A stretch of 64,000 bases of DNA from JANMAT01 sp031359995 (GCA_031359995.1 JANMAT010000133.1:1-64000), one strand, 5' to 3'; positions 25,663-35,022 are shown, counted from the stretch's first letter. Numbers and translations are program-made. Notes: generated by a model from the letters alone, not told the origin.

Positions 25663-26424
25663 TCACCCGTAGGTGTCGATGCCCAACTTCACGGCGAGGC
25701 CGAGGCCGGCGATGGCGATGACGACGCGCAGCTTCTCGGCTGGCAGGTGGCGCACGACGTGGGCGCCGAGGCGACCACCGGCGAACAGACCGATGCCGAA
25801 GGGCAGCACCGCCGACCATCGCACCGGCCCGAACGCGGCGAACGACAGCGCGGCGACGCCGTTGGCCGTGCCGAGCACCAGGTTCTTCATGGCGTTGGCG
25901 CGCGGCAACGACTCGCCCGTGCCGTGCAGGAACAACGCCAGCAACATCACACCGGCACCGGCGCCGAAGTACCCGCCGTACACGCCGACCAGTGCGGTGA
26001 GCGCCATCAGCACGCGTGGGTCGGTGCGCGCCGTCGACGAGCGGGTGCGGGCCAGGCGCCCACGCACGAGCATGGCCACCGAGCCGACCGCCACCAACCA
26101 CGGCACGACAGCCTCGAACGACCCGGCCGGCGTGAGCAGCAACAGCGCCCCACCGGCGGCGCCGCCGAGGGCGCCCGCCGGCGCCAGTTGCCGGGCCCGG
26201 GCCCGCTGGCCGCGCAGCTCGGGGCGTGACCCGCTCATGGAGCCGGCGGTGGAGAACACGAGCGACACCGTGTTGGTGACGTTGGCGACCTTCGGCGTCA
26301 ACCCGAGGGCGAGCAGGGCCGGGTAGGTGACGATGGACGCCAGACCGGCCACGCTGCCCGTGAGCCCTCCGCCCACACCGGCCAGGACGAGCAGCGCTCC
26401 CCGTCCCAGCACGCCACCGGCCAT
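25663..26424 (-). CDS. TauE/SafE family sulfite/anion permease
   Basis: This 253-residue membrane protein with seven or eight hydrophobic segments shows the two-fold repeat of the TauE/SafE (DUF81) family: GGLTGSVAGLASIVTYPALL near the N-terminus and YGGYFGAGAGVMLLALFL in the second half. Members export sulfite, sulfoacetate or related anions. It precedes the epimerase gene on the same strand and may be cotranscribed. The substrate is not determinable. Confidence 0.85.
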   Translation of the reverse strand: MAGGVLGRGALLVLAGVGGGLTGSVAGLASIVTYPALLALGLTPKVANVTNTVSLVFSTAGSMSGSRPELRGQRARARQLAPAGALGGAAGGALLLLTPAGSFEAVVPWLVAVGSVAMLVRGRLARTRSSTARTDPRVLMALTALVGVYGGYFGAGAGVMLLALFLHGTGESLPRANAMKNLVLGTANGVAALSFAAFGPVRWSAVLPFGIGLFAGGRLGAHVVRHLPAEKLRVVIAIAGLGLAVKLGIDTYG

Positions 26425-26502
26425 GGGTGGCGAACGTAGGCGATGCGGCCGCGCCCACGCGGGTGCGGTCCGCCGACGCGCTGTGACATGTGCTGAGTTC
26501 GG

Positions 26503-26531
26503 TTGACGGAGCCAGCAGGCGCTCGTACCCT
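26503..26531 (+). promoter_or_regulatory. canonical sigma-70-type promoter
   Basis: TTGACG (-35, 26503-26508), a spacer of exactly 17 bases and TACCCT (-10, 26526-26531) point rightward to the small gene at 26565. The leader would be about 27 bases and holds GAGAGG. It is one of the two clearest full promoters in the window. Confidence 0.65.
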
Positions 26532-26564
26532 GAGTCCATTCCGCGAACCGAGAGGTCGAACGCC

Positions 26565-26708
26565 ATGAGGCTCCGCCGCACCAGTCCCCTGTCGTCGGGC
26601 CCGACCGGCGACACGCTCGCCGGTCAGTGCCGGTCCGAGCTCGCCCTCATCGTCGAGCGCCGCCGCGCCACGCGGCCGTCGTCGATCGATCGAGCGGCAC
26701 GCGACTGA
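26565..26708 (+). CDS. small basic hypothetical protein (47 aa)
   Basis: This short frame opens MRLRRTSPLSSGPTGDTLAG and ends SSIDRAARD. A consensus-like promoter with 17-bp spacing and a GAGAGG ribosome site precede it, which is the main reason to accept it. The peptide is Arg-rich and has no recognised domain or membrane segment. It lies alone between the permease (divergent) and the acyl-CoA dehydrogenase (convergent). It could also be a transcript acting as RNA. Confidence 0.45.
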   Translation: MRLRRTSPLSSGPTGDTLAGQCRSELALIVERRRATRPSSIDRAARD

Positions 26709-26731
26709 CCGCCGTGACCCGGCGGCTGCGT

Positions 26732-27877
26732 TCAGGCGACGAAGCCGTCCATGCGGGCCAGGACCTGCAACATGACCTCGTCGGCCCCGCCGCCGATCGA
26801 GGTGAGCCGGTTGTCGCGTAGGAACCGAGCCGTCCACGTCTCCTCCACGTAGCCGATGCCGCCGTGGAACTGGAGGCACTCGTCGGCCACCTTGCGCACC
26901 AGTCGACCGGCGGTCAGCTTGGCGATGGTGGCCTGGCGCGTGGTGGGCTCGCCCGCCTGGTACGCCTCGGCGATGGAGCGGTTGTAGGACCGCAGCAGAT
27001 CGACCTCGGCGGCCAGCTCGGCCAGCTTGAACTGGATGTACTGCTTGGCCAGCAACGGCTCGCCGAACACCTGGCGCTGGCGCAGGTACTCGGCCGTGCG
27101 CTCCAGGGCGCGGTCACAGGCACCGACCACGCAGTAGGCACCCCACATGCGCTCGACCACGAACTGGGCCATCTGCTGCTGAAAGCCTTTGCCGATCTGA
27201 CCGATCGTGTTGGCCACCGGCACCCGGCAGTCCTCGAACGACAGCAGCGCGGTGTCGGAGGCGCGCATGCCAAGCTTGTCGAGCTTCTTCGACACCGAGA
27301 AGCCGGGCGCATCGGTGGGCACGATGATCTGGCTCATGCCGTGATAGCCGCCCTCGTCGGACGTGCGGGCCAGCAGGCACAGCCAATCGGCCTGCACCGA
27401 GTTGGTGATCCACGTCTTGGCTCCGTTGATGACCCACACGTCGCCGTCGCGCACGGCCCTGGTACGGAGGCCGGCGACATCGGAGCCATGGTCGGGCTCG
27501 CTCACCGCGATCGACGCGACCATGCGCCCCTCCATGGCCGGCTTCAGGTACGTCATCTTCTGCTCATGGGTGCCGTAGCGGGCCAGCGACGGCGTGGCCA
27601 TGTCGATCTGCACGCCCAGGGCCATGGGCAGCGAGCCGTGATCGCAACGACCGAGCTCTTCGGCGAGGATCAGCGTGAACACGTGGTCGGCGCCCTGGCC
27701 GCCGTACTCGGGCTCGTACTCGAGGCCCAACATGCCCAGCTCGGCCATCGAGGAGAACACCTCGTGCAGCGGCATCATCTCCGCCGCCTCCCACTCCGGG
27801 ATGCGCGGGTTGATCTGCTCCTCGACGTACGCGCGCACCATGGCCCGGAAGGCCTTCTCCTCGTCGGTCACCAACAT
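26732..27877 (-). CDS. acyl-CoA dehydrogenase
   Basis: This 381-residue classical acyl-CoA dehydrogenase has IAVSEPDHGSDVAGLRTRAV (flavin-binding loop, about residue 118), WVINGAKTWITNSVQADW, LGMRASDTALLSFEDCRVP and the C-terminal FHGGIGYVEETWTARFLRDN and IGGGADEVMLQVLARMDG. It feeds electrons from acyl-CoA oxidation to ETF. The ATG at 27877 lies one base after the stop of the upstream SDR gene, so the two form an operon and are likely consecutive steps in one beta-oxidation-like route. Confidence 0.92.
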   Translation of the reverse strand: MLVTDEEKAFRAMVRAYVEEQINPRIPEWEAAEMMPLHEVFSSMAELGMLGLEYEPEYGGQGADHVFTLILAEELGRCDHGSLPMALGVQIDMATPSLARYGTHEQKMTYLKPAMEGRMVASIAVSEPDHGSDVAGLRTRAVRDGDVWVINGAKTWITNSVQADWLCLLARTSDEGGYHGMSQIIVPTDAPGFSVSKKLDKLGMRASDTALLSFEDCRVPVANTIGQIGKGFQQQMAQFVVERMWGAYCVVGACDRALERTAEYLRQRQVFGEPLLAKQYIQFKLAELAAEVDLLRSYNRSIAEAYQAGEPTTRQATIAKLTAGRLVRKVADECLQFHGGIGYVEETWTARFLRDNRLTSIGGGADEVMLQVLARMDGFVA

Positions 27878-27878
27878 G

Positions 27879-28643
27879 CTAGAGACCGAGCTGGCGGGCC
27901 ATACCGCCGTCGACGCGTAGGCAGGTGCCCGTGATCCACGCCGAGGCCGCGCTGGCGAAGAAGAGCGCGGCGCCCTGGAAGTCGTCGGCGTAGCCGGCGC
28001 GGCCCATCGGCGTCTTGTGGGCGTTGGCGATGGTCTCGTCGCTCCACGCCTTGGAGATGTCGGTGAGGATGGCACCGGGCAAGATGCAGTTCACGCGCAC
28101 CTTGGGGCCGAACGCGTCGGCCAGAGCGACGGTCATGGCGTTCAGGCCCGACTTGGCCATGCCGTACACGACCTCGACCTTGCTCGGCCGGATGGACCCG
28201 ATGGTCGAGATGTTGATGATGGAGCCACCGTCGTGGTCCATCATGTGGCCGCCCAGGCGCAGGCTGAGCGCGAACGGGCCCTTCAGGTTCACCGACGAGA
28301 CCTTGTCGTAGTACTCCTCGGTGATGTCAGTGACCTTCTCGTACAGCGGCGACATGCCGGCGTTGTTCACCAGGATGTCGCAGCGGCCGAACGTCTCGAG
28401 CACGGTGTCGGCCAGCTGGTTGCACTCGTCCCACCTGCCGACGTGGGCGCCCACGGCCAGCGTGCGCCGCCCCGTCTTGGCCGCGATGTCGTCGGCGACC
28501 GCCTTGCAGTTGTCGAGCTTGCGGCTGGCGATGACGACGTCGGCGCCGTGCGCGGCGTACGCCTCGGCGATCGACTTCCCGATGCCTCGGCTGCCACCGG
28601 TGATGACGGCGACCTTGCCGGTGAGGTCCAAGAGAGATTCCAT
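27879..28643 (-). CDS. short-chain dehydrogenase/reductase
   Basis: This 254-residue classical SDR has the NAD(P)-binding TGGSRGIGKSIAEAY, NNAGMS, catalytic Ser in INISTIGSI and the YGMAKSGLNAMT motif (Tyr/Lys of YxxxK). An Arg in VIASRKLDN after beta-2 favours NADP. It precedes the acyl-CoA dehydrogenase by one base and probably acts on a hydroxyacyl-CoA or steroid-like intermediate. Confidence 0.92.
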   Translation of the reverse strand: MESLLDLTGKVAVITGGSRGIGKSIAEAYAAHGADVVIASRKLDNCKAVADDIAAKTGRRTLAVGAHVGRWDECNQLADTVLETFGRCDILVNNAGMSPLYEKVTDITEEYYDKVSSVNLKGPFALSLRLGGHMMDHDGGSIINISTIGSIRPSKVEVVYGMAKSGLNAMTVALADAFGPKVRVNCILPGAILTDISKAWSDETIANAHKTPMGRAGYADDFQGAALFFASAASAWITGTCLRVDGGMARQLGL

Positions 28644-28825
28644 GGCGAGTTCCTAGCAGGCCGGACCGCCGGCTCAGAACCCCGTGCCGCCGGTACGGCC
28701 GGCCCTCCCCGAAGGACCACACGGGTGGCCGTCGGGCTGCTGCGCCGACCGCCAGCGACGCGGTAGCTTGCCCGCCGGGCGGTCGGGGAACGGTCCGGAG
28801 ACCGATCGGTGAAGGGGCCGGGGAC

Positions 28826-29488
28826 ATGGGGCACCAGGCGTCGGACAGCGACGAGGGCGGGGCCGACTTCGCCACGCTGGCCGATGCGGCGGCGGCCCTG
28901 CGCCGGCTGAACCGGGCGGTCGCCGGCCACCACGCCGGCGACGCGCTGCTCCACGACGTCGCCCGCGCCGCCCACGAGCTGGCCGGCCGGCTCGAGATCG
29001 GTGCCCCGCGCTCGAAGGTCGACGACATGGCCCGGGCCCTCGGCATCACCGATGGCTTCGACGCGGCCCCGCCTCCGCCGGTCGGTTCCGTGATGGAGTT
29101 CGATCCGCTGGGCATCGGCGGCGGCCGACTCAACCCGGCCTCGGTCGACCTCACGTTCGAGCGCGACACCGAGACCTCGGTCGTCGCCACCGCGACGGTG
29201 CACGGCATGTTCCAGGGTCCGCCCGGGCGGGTGCACGGCGGCATGGTGGCGCTGCTGTTCGACGAGCTCATGGGCGCGGTGAATCGCGCGACCGGCCGGC
29301 GGGCGTTCACGGTGCGGCTCATCGTGAACCTGCGCGCCGCCGCGCCGATCGACACGCCGCTCACGATGCGGGCGTGGCTCGAGAGCGTCGACGGTCGCAA
29401 GATCACGATCCGTGCCGAAGGCCACAGCGCCGCCGGGTCGTTCGCCGATGCCGACGGCCTGTTCGTGACGTTCGCCGAGCTGACCTGA
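28826..29488 (+). CDS. PaaI-type hot-dog thioesterase
   Basis: This 220-residue protein has a C-terminal hot-dog domain (about residues 105-218) with the thioesterase segment GPPGRVHGGMVALLFDELMG, where HGG and the helix Asp/Glu are typical of the PaaI/acyl-CoA thioesterase group. The 90-residue N-terminal part is helical and not recognised. AAGGGG before the ATG gives the start. It is followed 51 bp later by an independent methyltransferase gene. Confidence 0.82.
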   Translation: MGHQASDSDEGGADFATLADAAAALRRLNRAVAGHHAGDALLHDVARAAHELAGRLEIGAPRSKVDDMARALGITDGFDAAPPPPVGSVMEFDPLGIGGGRLNPASVDLTFERDTETSVVATATVHGMFQGPPGRVHGGMVALLFDELMGAVNRATGRRAFTVRLIVNLRAAAPIDTPLTMRAWLESVDGRKITIRAEGHSAAGSFADADGLFVTFAELT

Positions 29489-29539
29489 CCGGCGACGCTG
29501 CCATCACGACGCCGCGTCGGCGGCCGCTACGGTGCCGTC

Positions 29540-30337
29540 ATGAGTCAGGAGACGTACTTCCACGACCACTGGGTCACCATCGAGCCCGAGCGGTTCGCCT
29601 ACTACGACGCGCTGTTCCAGCACCCCGCCGCGGTGCTCGACCGCATGCTGGCGCCGCTCGGTCTCACGGCCGGGCAGGTGTGCCTCGACCTCGGGTGCGG
29701 GCCGGGCCACGTGGCCGCCGCGATGGCCCGGCACGTGGGCCCCGGCGGCCACGTGCACGGCGTCGACGTCAACGAGCCGTTCCTCGCCCGCGCCGCCGAT
29801 GTCGCCGCCGCCGCCGGTGTCGCCGGTCTGTGCACGTTCCATCACGTCACCGGCGAGGAGCTCCCGATCGTCACGGGCGCCGTCGACCGGGTCGTCGCCA
29901 AGAACGTGTTGGAGTACGTGCCTGATCTGGGTGCCACGCTGGGCGAGGTCGCCCGCGTGCTCGCGCCCGGCGGCCGTTTGGTGGCCATGGACTCCGACTG
30001 GGGGTTCGTCGTCGTCGAGCCACTGGCGCCCGAGGAGGTCGCCGAGCTGTTCCGAGCGGCGGCGCCGGCGTTCCGCGAGCCCTTCATCGGCCGCAAGCTG
30101 CGCGCCGCGTTCATCGACGCGGGCCTGGCCGACGTGCAGGTGACCGTGGTCGCCGCCACCGACACGGCCGGACGGACCCGGGGCATCCTCGAGAACATGA
30201 TCAACTACGGCCTCACGTTCGGTCGTCTGGGGCCCGAGCGGGCGACCGACCTGCGGACCCGGCTCGACGCGGCGATGGCCGCCGGCACGTACCTGGTGGT
30301 GCTCCCCCAGTTCGTGGTGACCGGCACGAAGGCCTGA
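29540..30337 (+). CDS. class I SAM-dependent methyltransferase
   Basis: This 265-residue Rossmann methyltransferase shows motif I CLDLGCGPGHVAAAMARHV (about residue 48), GVDVNEPFLARA (motif II) and DRVVAKNVLEYVPDLG (post-I). The sequence resembles UbiE/Coq5-like enzymes that methylate small molecules. A TACGGT box at 29528-29533 lies six bases before the ATG, so it is leaderless. A run of 290 bp without a recognisable gene follows. The acceptor is unknown. Confidence 0.85.
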   Translation: MSQETYFHDHWVTIEPERFAYYDALFQHPAAVLDRMLAPLGLTAGQVCLDLGCGPGHVAAAMARHVGPGGHVHGVDVNEPFLARAADVAAAAGVAGLCTFHHVTGEELPIVTGAVDRVVAKNVLEYVPDLGATLGEVARVLAPGGRLVAMDSDWGFVVVEPLAPEEVAELFRAAAPAFREPFIGRKLRAAFIDAGLADVQVTVVAATDTAGRTRGILENMINYGLTFGRLGPERATDLRTRLDAAMAAGTYLVVLPQFVVTGTKA

Positions 30338-30628
30338 CCGCGACGCGAGAGCTGCGGCCGCCACCGCTCGCGCGGGCGGTGCAAGCGGGGCGGCCACAGC
30401 CCAGCGCAACGTAGCCACCACCGGCGTCGGTCGATAGATGGCCTCCGTGTCCTGACGCGCCCTTCGGCGAACGGCACCGCGCCCGCCGACCGGCAGCGAC
30501 GGCTCGTTGCTGCCGGTCGGCTTGCCTCGAGCCGGTGGTGGCCCTCGGCGGGCTGCCCTCGGTCGCATCCCGTCGGATGTCCCCCCTGAGCAACCGAGGC
30601 GAACAATGGCGGAGTGGCACTCGGTCGG

Positions 30629-32017
30629 TCAACTCTGTCGCGGGGCTGTCCGCTGTGCGTCGCCCAACCGGCCCGGATGGTCGTCGGCCAGCCGGCGGTG
30701 GCCCTCGCCGAAGAAGCGCTCGCGCAGGCTGCACGGCGGTCGGGCATCGGGTCGCTCGTGCAGCCCGCGGCGCTGCAGTTCGGGCAGGAGGAGGTCGGCG
30801 AGATCGGCGAACCCACCCGGCTGCGGCACCGGCATGAACAGGAAGCCGTCGATGCCACCCGGTGCGATCCACTCCTCGATCTGGTCGGCCACCGTCGTCG
30901 GCGAACCGAGGAACTGGGGGCGTCCGCCGCCGCGGGCGATGCGTTCCCGCGCCGCGGCGATGGTCATCGTGTCGTCGCCGCCGGTGACGGTGCGCAGGAT
31001 GCTCTGCACCGCTTCCGTGCGGATGGTGGCGATGGGGGTGTCGTCGGGCCATGCCGCGAGATCGATGCCGAGGTAGCCGCAGTAGCGGGCGAGCGTCCCG
31101 TCGATCGAGCGGTAGGCGTCGACCTCGGCCCACCGGTGCGCCGCGTCGGCGTCGGTGTCGGCCACGATCGGCCGGGCCCCAGCCAGGATCTTCAGGTGGG
31201 TCGGGTCGCGCCCGAGGCGCTCGGCCCGCTGGCGCAGGTCACGGCCGACGGCGGCGACCTCGCCGCCGGTGTTGCCGACCACGAACACCACCTCGGCGTG
31301 GCGCGCCGCGAAGTCGCGCCCGCGCGCCGACGCGCCGGCCTGCAACAACATCGGCGTGCGCTGCGGCGAGGGCTCGCAGATGTGGGGGCCGCGCACGTCG
31401 AACCAGCGGCCGTGGTGGTCGATGGTGTGCACCCGCGCCGGGTCGGTGTGCACGCCGGCGACCGCGTCGCGCACGGCGGCGTCGTCGTCCCAGCTGCGCT
31501 CCCAGAGCGCGTACAGCACCTCCAGGTACTCATCGGCGCGTTCGTAGCGCTCGTCGTGGGTGATGGCGGCGCCGTAGCCGTTCGCTTCGCTGTCGGCGAG
31601 GTACGAGGTGACGATGTTCCAGCCGACTCGCCCGTCGGTGAGGTGGTCGAGCGTGGAGAACAGCCGGGCGGTGCGGTAGGGCACGTGGTTCGTGGTCGAC
31701 AGCGTGGCCGCGAAGCACAGGTGGCTGGTCACCGACGCCAGCGCGGGCAGGAGCACGGTCGGGTCGTTGCACGGCACCTGGGCGGCGTGGCGCACGGCAT
31801 CGTCGCGAGAGCCCTGCCACACGTCGTAGAAGCCCTCGACATCGGCGAAGAACAACAGGTCGAAGCCGCCCCGCTCCAAGGTGCGGGCCACGTCCAGCCA
31901 GTAGCGCAACGAGGCGTAGCCGAGCGAGGTGCCGTCGTCGGGATGACGCCACACGCCCTCGGCCAGATGGTTCGGCGTGCACTGCGTGAAGGCGCACAGG
32001 TGGAGCACGTCGCGCAC
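30629..32017 (-). CDS. NtaA/DszA-type flavin-dependent monooxygenase (luciferase-like)
   Basis: This protein of about 462 residues matches the NtaA/SnaA/DszA group of FMNH2-dependent monooxygenases: GFDLLFFADVEGFYDVWQGS, SVTSHLCFAATLSTTNHVPY, GRVGWNIVTSYLADSEANGY and RTPMLLQAGASARGRDFAAR. These enzymes oxidise sulfur- or nitrogen-containing organics such as nitrilotriacetate or dibenzothiophene sulfone. The start is GTG 32017 or GTG 32026. Its 5' region is divergent from a frameshifted SDR. The substrate is unknown and no reductase gene is adjacent. Confidence 0.85.
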   Translation of the reverse strand: MRDVLHLCAFTQCTPNHLAEGVWRHPDDGTSLGYASLRYWLDVARTLERGGFDLLFFADVEGFYDVWQGSRDDAVRHAAQVPCNDPTVLLPALASVTSHLCFAATLSTTNHVPYRTARLFSTLDHLTDGRVGWNIVTSYLADSEANGYGAAITHDERYERADEYLEVLYALWERSWDDDAAVRDAVAGVHTDPARVHTIDHHGRWFDVRGPHICEPSPQRTPMLLQAGASARGRDFAARHAEVVFVVGNTGGEVAAVGRDLRQRAERLGRDPTHLKILAGARPIVADTDADAAHRWAEVDAYRSIDGTLARYCGYLGIDLAAWPDDTPIATIRTEAVQSILRTVTGGDDTMTIAAARERIARGGGRPQFLGSPTTVADQIEEWIAPGGIDGFLFMPVPQPGGFADLADLLLPELQRRGLHERPDARPPCSLRERFFGEGHRRLADDHPGRLGDAQRTAPRQS

Positions 32018-32131
32018 GCTACTCACCAGGGTCGGCCGAACGGACGAGGCCGGCGTTTGGGCGCCCGAGCGGTGGCGGTGCAGGCTGTGGGCGTCGTCCG
32101 TCGTCCGTCGCCCGCGCCTGGAGGCCCCGCC

Positions 32132-32895
32132 ATGACCGATCCCCATCCCACCGGCAGCCGGCTGGCCGGCAAGGTCGCCCTGATCTCGGGCGGCGCCCGC
32201 GGCATGGGCGAGAGCCACGCTCGAGCCATGGTCGCCCAGGGCGCCCCGTGGTGCTGGGCGATCTGCTCGACGACGAGGGCCACGCCCTCGCGGCCGAGTT
32301 GGGCGACGCCGCCACCTACGTGCACCTCGATGTCACCGATCGGGCCCAGTGGGCCGCCGCGGTGGCCACCACGCTCGAGCGCTACCGCTCGCTCAACGTG
32401 CTGATCAACAACGCCGGCATCGTGAACTGGGGCCTCATCGGCACCTACACGCCGGAGCAGTGGGACACGATCGTGGCGGTGAACCTGACCGGTGTGTTCA
32501 ACGGCATCCACGCGTCGTTCGACGCGCTGAAGGCGTCGGCGCCGAGCTCGATCATCAACATCTCCTCCACCGCCGGTCTGCAGGGATACTCGTCGATCCC
32601 CGGCTACAACGCCACCAAGTTCGGTGTGCGCGGACTCACCAAGTCGGTCGCCCTCGACCTGGGCGCCGACAACGTGCGTTGCAACTCGGTGCACCCGGGC
32701 ATGGTGGCCACGCCGATGACCGCCAACCTCAACCCCGACCGCAAGCAGGTCGCCCTGCGTCGGGTCGGCCGCTCCGACGAGCTGTCGAGCCTCATCGTGT
32801 TCCTGGCCAGCGACGAGTCGAGCTACTGCACCGGCGCCGAGTTCGTGGCCGACGGCGGCGAGACCGCCGGCCTCGCCCCCGGCGCCATGGGCTGA
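32132..32895 (+). pseudogene. short-chain dehydrogenase gene with a single-base frameshift
   Basis: ATG 32132, preceded by GGAGG, starts a good SDR: LAGKVALISGGARGMGESHA. At about 32243 the frame breaks: the expected ARVVLGDLLDDEG appears only in the next frame, as if one base were missing in GCGCCC(n)CGTGGTG. The second part, from 32248, has NNAGIVNWG, NISSTAGLQG, the YNATKFGVRG active site and a normal C-terminus. With the base restored it would be a roughly 255-residue enzyme of the 3-alpha,20-beta-hydroxysteroid dehydrogenase/FabG type. A sequencing error is as likely as a real mutation. It precedes the CoA-transferase-like gene by 13 bp. Confidence 0.75.
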
Positions 32896-32908
32896 GCGGA
32901 CGGCACAC

Positions 32909-34033
32909 ATGGGACCGCTCGCAGGGCTGCGCATCGTCGAGCTCTTCTGCATCGGGCCGGGCCCGTTCGCCGGCATGCTCCTGTCGGACATGGGCGCCGA
33001 CGTCGTGCTCGTGGACCGACCCGACGAACCCGACCTCGGCTACCCCGACCACCCGTACCGCTTCCTCTACCGCAACCGCCGCTCGGTGCGGGTCGACCTG
33101 AAGACGCCCGAGGGCGTCGAGGCGGTGCTGTCGCTCGTCGAGCGGGCCGACGGTCTCGTCGAGGGCTTCCGCCCCGGTGTGGCCGAACGGCTCGGCCTCG
33201 GGCCCGACGTGTGCCTGGCCCGCAACCCGAAGCTCGTGTACGGCCGCATGACGGGCTACGGGCAGACGGGCCCGCTGGCCAACCGCGCCGGCTTCGACCT
33301 GAACTACCTGTCGCTCACCGGCGCGCTGTGGGCCATCGGCGAGGCCGACCGCCCTCCGGTGCCGCCACTGATCCTGGCTGGTGACTTCGGTGGCGGCGGC
33401 GCCTTCCTGGCCCTCGGCATGGTGGCGGCGTTGTGGGAAGCGGCCCGCTCGGGGCAGGGGCAGGTGGTCGATGCCGCCATCGTCGACGGCGCCATGAACC
33501 TGATGGCCTACGTCTACGGCAACCTGCAGGGCGGCACCTGGGCCCACGAGCGCCAGGCCAACCTGATCGACGGGGGCGACTGGCGCTATGCCGTGTACCG
33601 GTGCGCCGACGAGCGGTTCGTGTCGCTGGCGTTGCTGCAGGGCAAGTTCCTGCGCACGTTCCTCACCAAGGCCAAGGTGGCTGTGCCGGCCGAGCTGGGC
33701 GACCCGAACGACCGCACCAACTGGCCGGCGCTCCGCTCGTGGATGGCCGGCGTGATCGCGGCGCGCCCGCGCCACGAATGGGTCGCCCTGTTCGATGGTG
33801 ACGACGACTGCGTGCAGCCCGTGCTCGACCTGCACGAGGCACCGGCCCATCCGCACCACATCGCCCGCGACTCGTTCGTCGACGTGGACGGCACCACGCA
33901 ACCGGCGCCCGCCCCGCGGTTCAGTCGCACCCCGTCGCAGGTCGTGCGGCGCAGCCCCTACCCCGGCGAGGGCGGCGCCGAGGCCCTGCGGGACTGGGGC
34001 CTGGGCGACGACGAGATCGCCCGGTTCACGTAG
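32909..34033 (+). CDS. CaiB/BaiF family protein related to alpha-methylacyl-CoA racemase, with altered catalytic residues
   Basis: This 374-residue protein aligns closely with mycobacterial alpha-methylacyl-CoA racemase (MCR): GPLAGLRIVEL at the start, YRNRRSVRVDLKTPEGVEA, GMTGYGQTGPLANRAGFDLN, LILAGDFGGGGAFLALGM and PAPRFSRTPSQV. With a constant offset of three, MCR His126, Asp156 and Glu241 correspond to Phe129, Asp159 and Gln244 here. Thus only the Asp of the proton-transfer machinery is kept. Racemase activity is doubtful; CoA-transferase, ligand-binding or other chemistry is possible. It lies 13 bp after the SDR gene, in the same direction. Confidence 0.8.
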   Translation: MGPLAGLRIVELFCIGPGPFAGMLLSDMGADVVLVDRPDEPDLGYPDHPYRFLYRNRRSVRVDLKTPEGVEAVLSLVERADGLVEGFRPGVAERLGLGPDVCLARNPKLVYGRMTGYGQTGPLANRAGFDLNYLSLTGALWAIGEADRPPVPPLILAGDFGGGGAFLALGMVAALWEAARSGQGQVVDAAIVDGAMNLMAYVYGNLQGGTWAHERQANLIDGGDWRYAVYRCADERFVSLALLQGKFLRTFLTKAKVAVPAELGDPNDRTNWPALRSWMAGVIAARPRHEWVALFDGDDDCVQPVLDLHEAPAHPHHIARDSFVDVDGTTQPAPAPRFSRTPSQVVRRSPYPGEGGAEALRDWGLGDDEIARFT

Positions 34034-34098
34034 CGGGCGCTTCCGGGTAGCCGTCGCGCAGTGCGCGGAGCACGGCGGCGAACTCGGCCACCGCGCGT

Positions 34099-34983
34099 TC
34101 AGTTCTGCAGCGGCAACGCGTGCTCGGCGAGCCAGTCGAGCTCGGCGTCCCAGCCGTCGGGCAGCGACATCGGCCGCAGCACGAACTTCGAGATGCCCTC
34201 GTCGAGATGACGATGCAGCAGGGCCACGACCTCGGTCCCGCCGATGGGCAGGATGTCGACCCGCTCAGCGTCGGTCTGGCGCAGCGTCGCGCTGACGACG
34301 TCGTCGGGCAGAGCGACGCGCGAGTACGGGATGCTCATGCCGAAGTGGTCGTCGTCGATGGTGCGACCGACCGATGCCGCCGTGGCCTGGATGGCCCGAC
34401 GGTTCGCTCCGGCCTCGGTGGGCGTGGCGCGCGATCCGAGCCAGCCGTCGGCGTGAGTGCCCGCGCTGTGCAGCGCCTTGGGTCCGTTGCCCCCGAGCCA
34501 GATCTCGAGCGGCTCCTGCACCGGCTGCGGCCGTACGGTGATCTCCTGGTAGCTCCAACCGGCCAGCTCGGCGGAGACCGGCTCGCCCGCCCACCACGTC
34601 CGGCACAGCTCGATCACCTCCTCGAGCCGGCGAAGGCGGTCGACCCCGGCCACGCCGAGGGCGGCGCGCTCACGCGGCGACCCGATGCCGGGCATGAACG
34701 CCAGGAGCAGCCGACCACCGGTGAGACGGTCGAGGTGGGCGAGCTCCTTGGCCAGATGCAGCGGATTGCGGCCGGGCACGACCACGTTGGTGCCGAGCTT
34801 GAGCCGCGTCGTGTGGGCCGACGCGATGGCGAGGGCCAGCATCGGCTCCACCGCCGACGTCATCGGCGTGTCCGACAACCAGACGGTGTCGAAGCGGCGG
34901 CGCTCGAGTCCGTCGATGAAGGCGGCGAGCTGATCCCGGTCGGCCGGCGTGTTCGTGCTGGCGACAGCGACGCGGATCTTCAT
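34099..34983 (-). CDS. luciferase-like (probably F420-dependent) oxidoreductase
   Basis: This 294-residue TIM-barrel protein is in the luciferase-like superfamily: FDTVWLSDTPMTSAVEPMLA, RLKLGTNVVVPGRNPLHLA, GGRLLLAFMPGIGSPRERAA and PLEIWLGGNGPKAL. Its compact length and motifs resemble actinobacterial F420-dependent reductases, but F420 use is inferred. The ATG at 34983 starts it directly. It is followed downstream by a 65-bp stretch that may hold the end of a lost gene. Confidence 0.85.
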   Translation of the reverse strand: MKIRVAVASTNTPADRDQLAAFIDGLERRRFDTVWLSDTPMTSAVEPMLALAIASAHTTRLKLGTNVVVPGRNPLHLAKELAHLDRLTGGRLLLAFMPGIGSPRERAALGVAGVDRLRRLEEVIELCRTWWAGEPVSAELAGWSYQEITVRPQPVQEPLEIWLGGNGPKALHSAGTHADGWLGSRATPTEAGANRRAIQATAASVGRTIDDDHFGMSIPYSRVALPDDVVSATLRQTDAERVDILPIGGTEVVALLHRHLDEGISKFVLRPMSLPDGWDAELDWLAEHALPLQN

Positions 34984-35022
34984 GGCGCGGACCCTAGCGC
35001 CGGGCCTTCGCCGATGGCCGGG

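Noticed and set aside
30338..30628. Possible gene in the gap after the methyltransferase
   Set aside because: Frames here are Arg/Pro-rich with no start signal or family pattern; only GC-rich intergenic DNA is seen.
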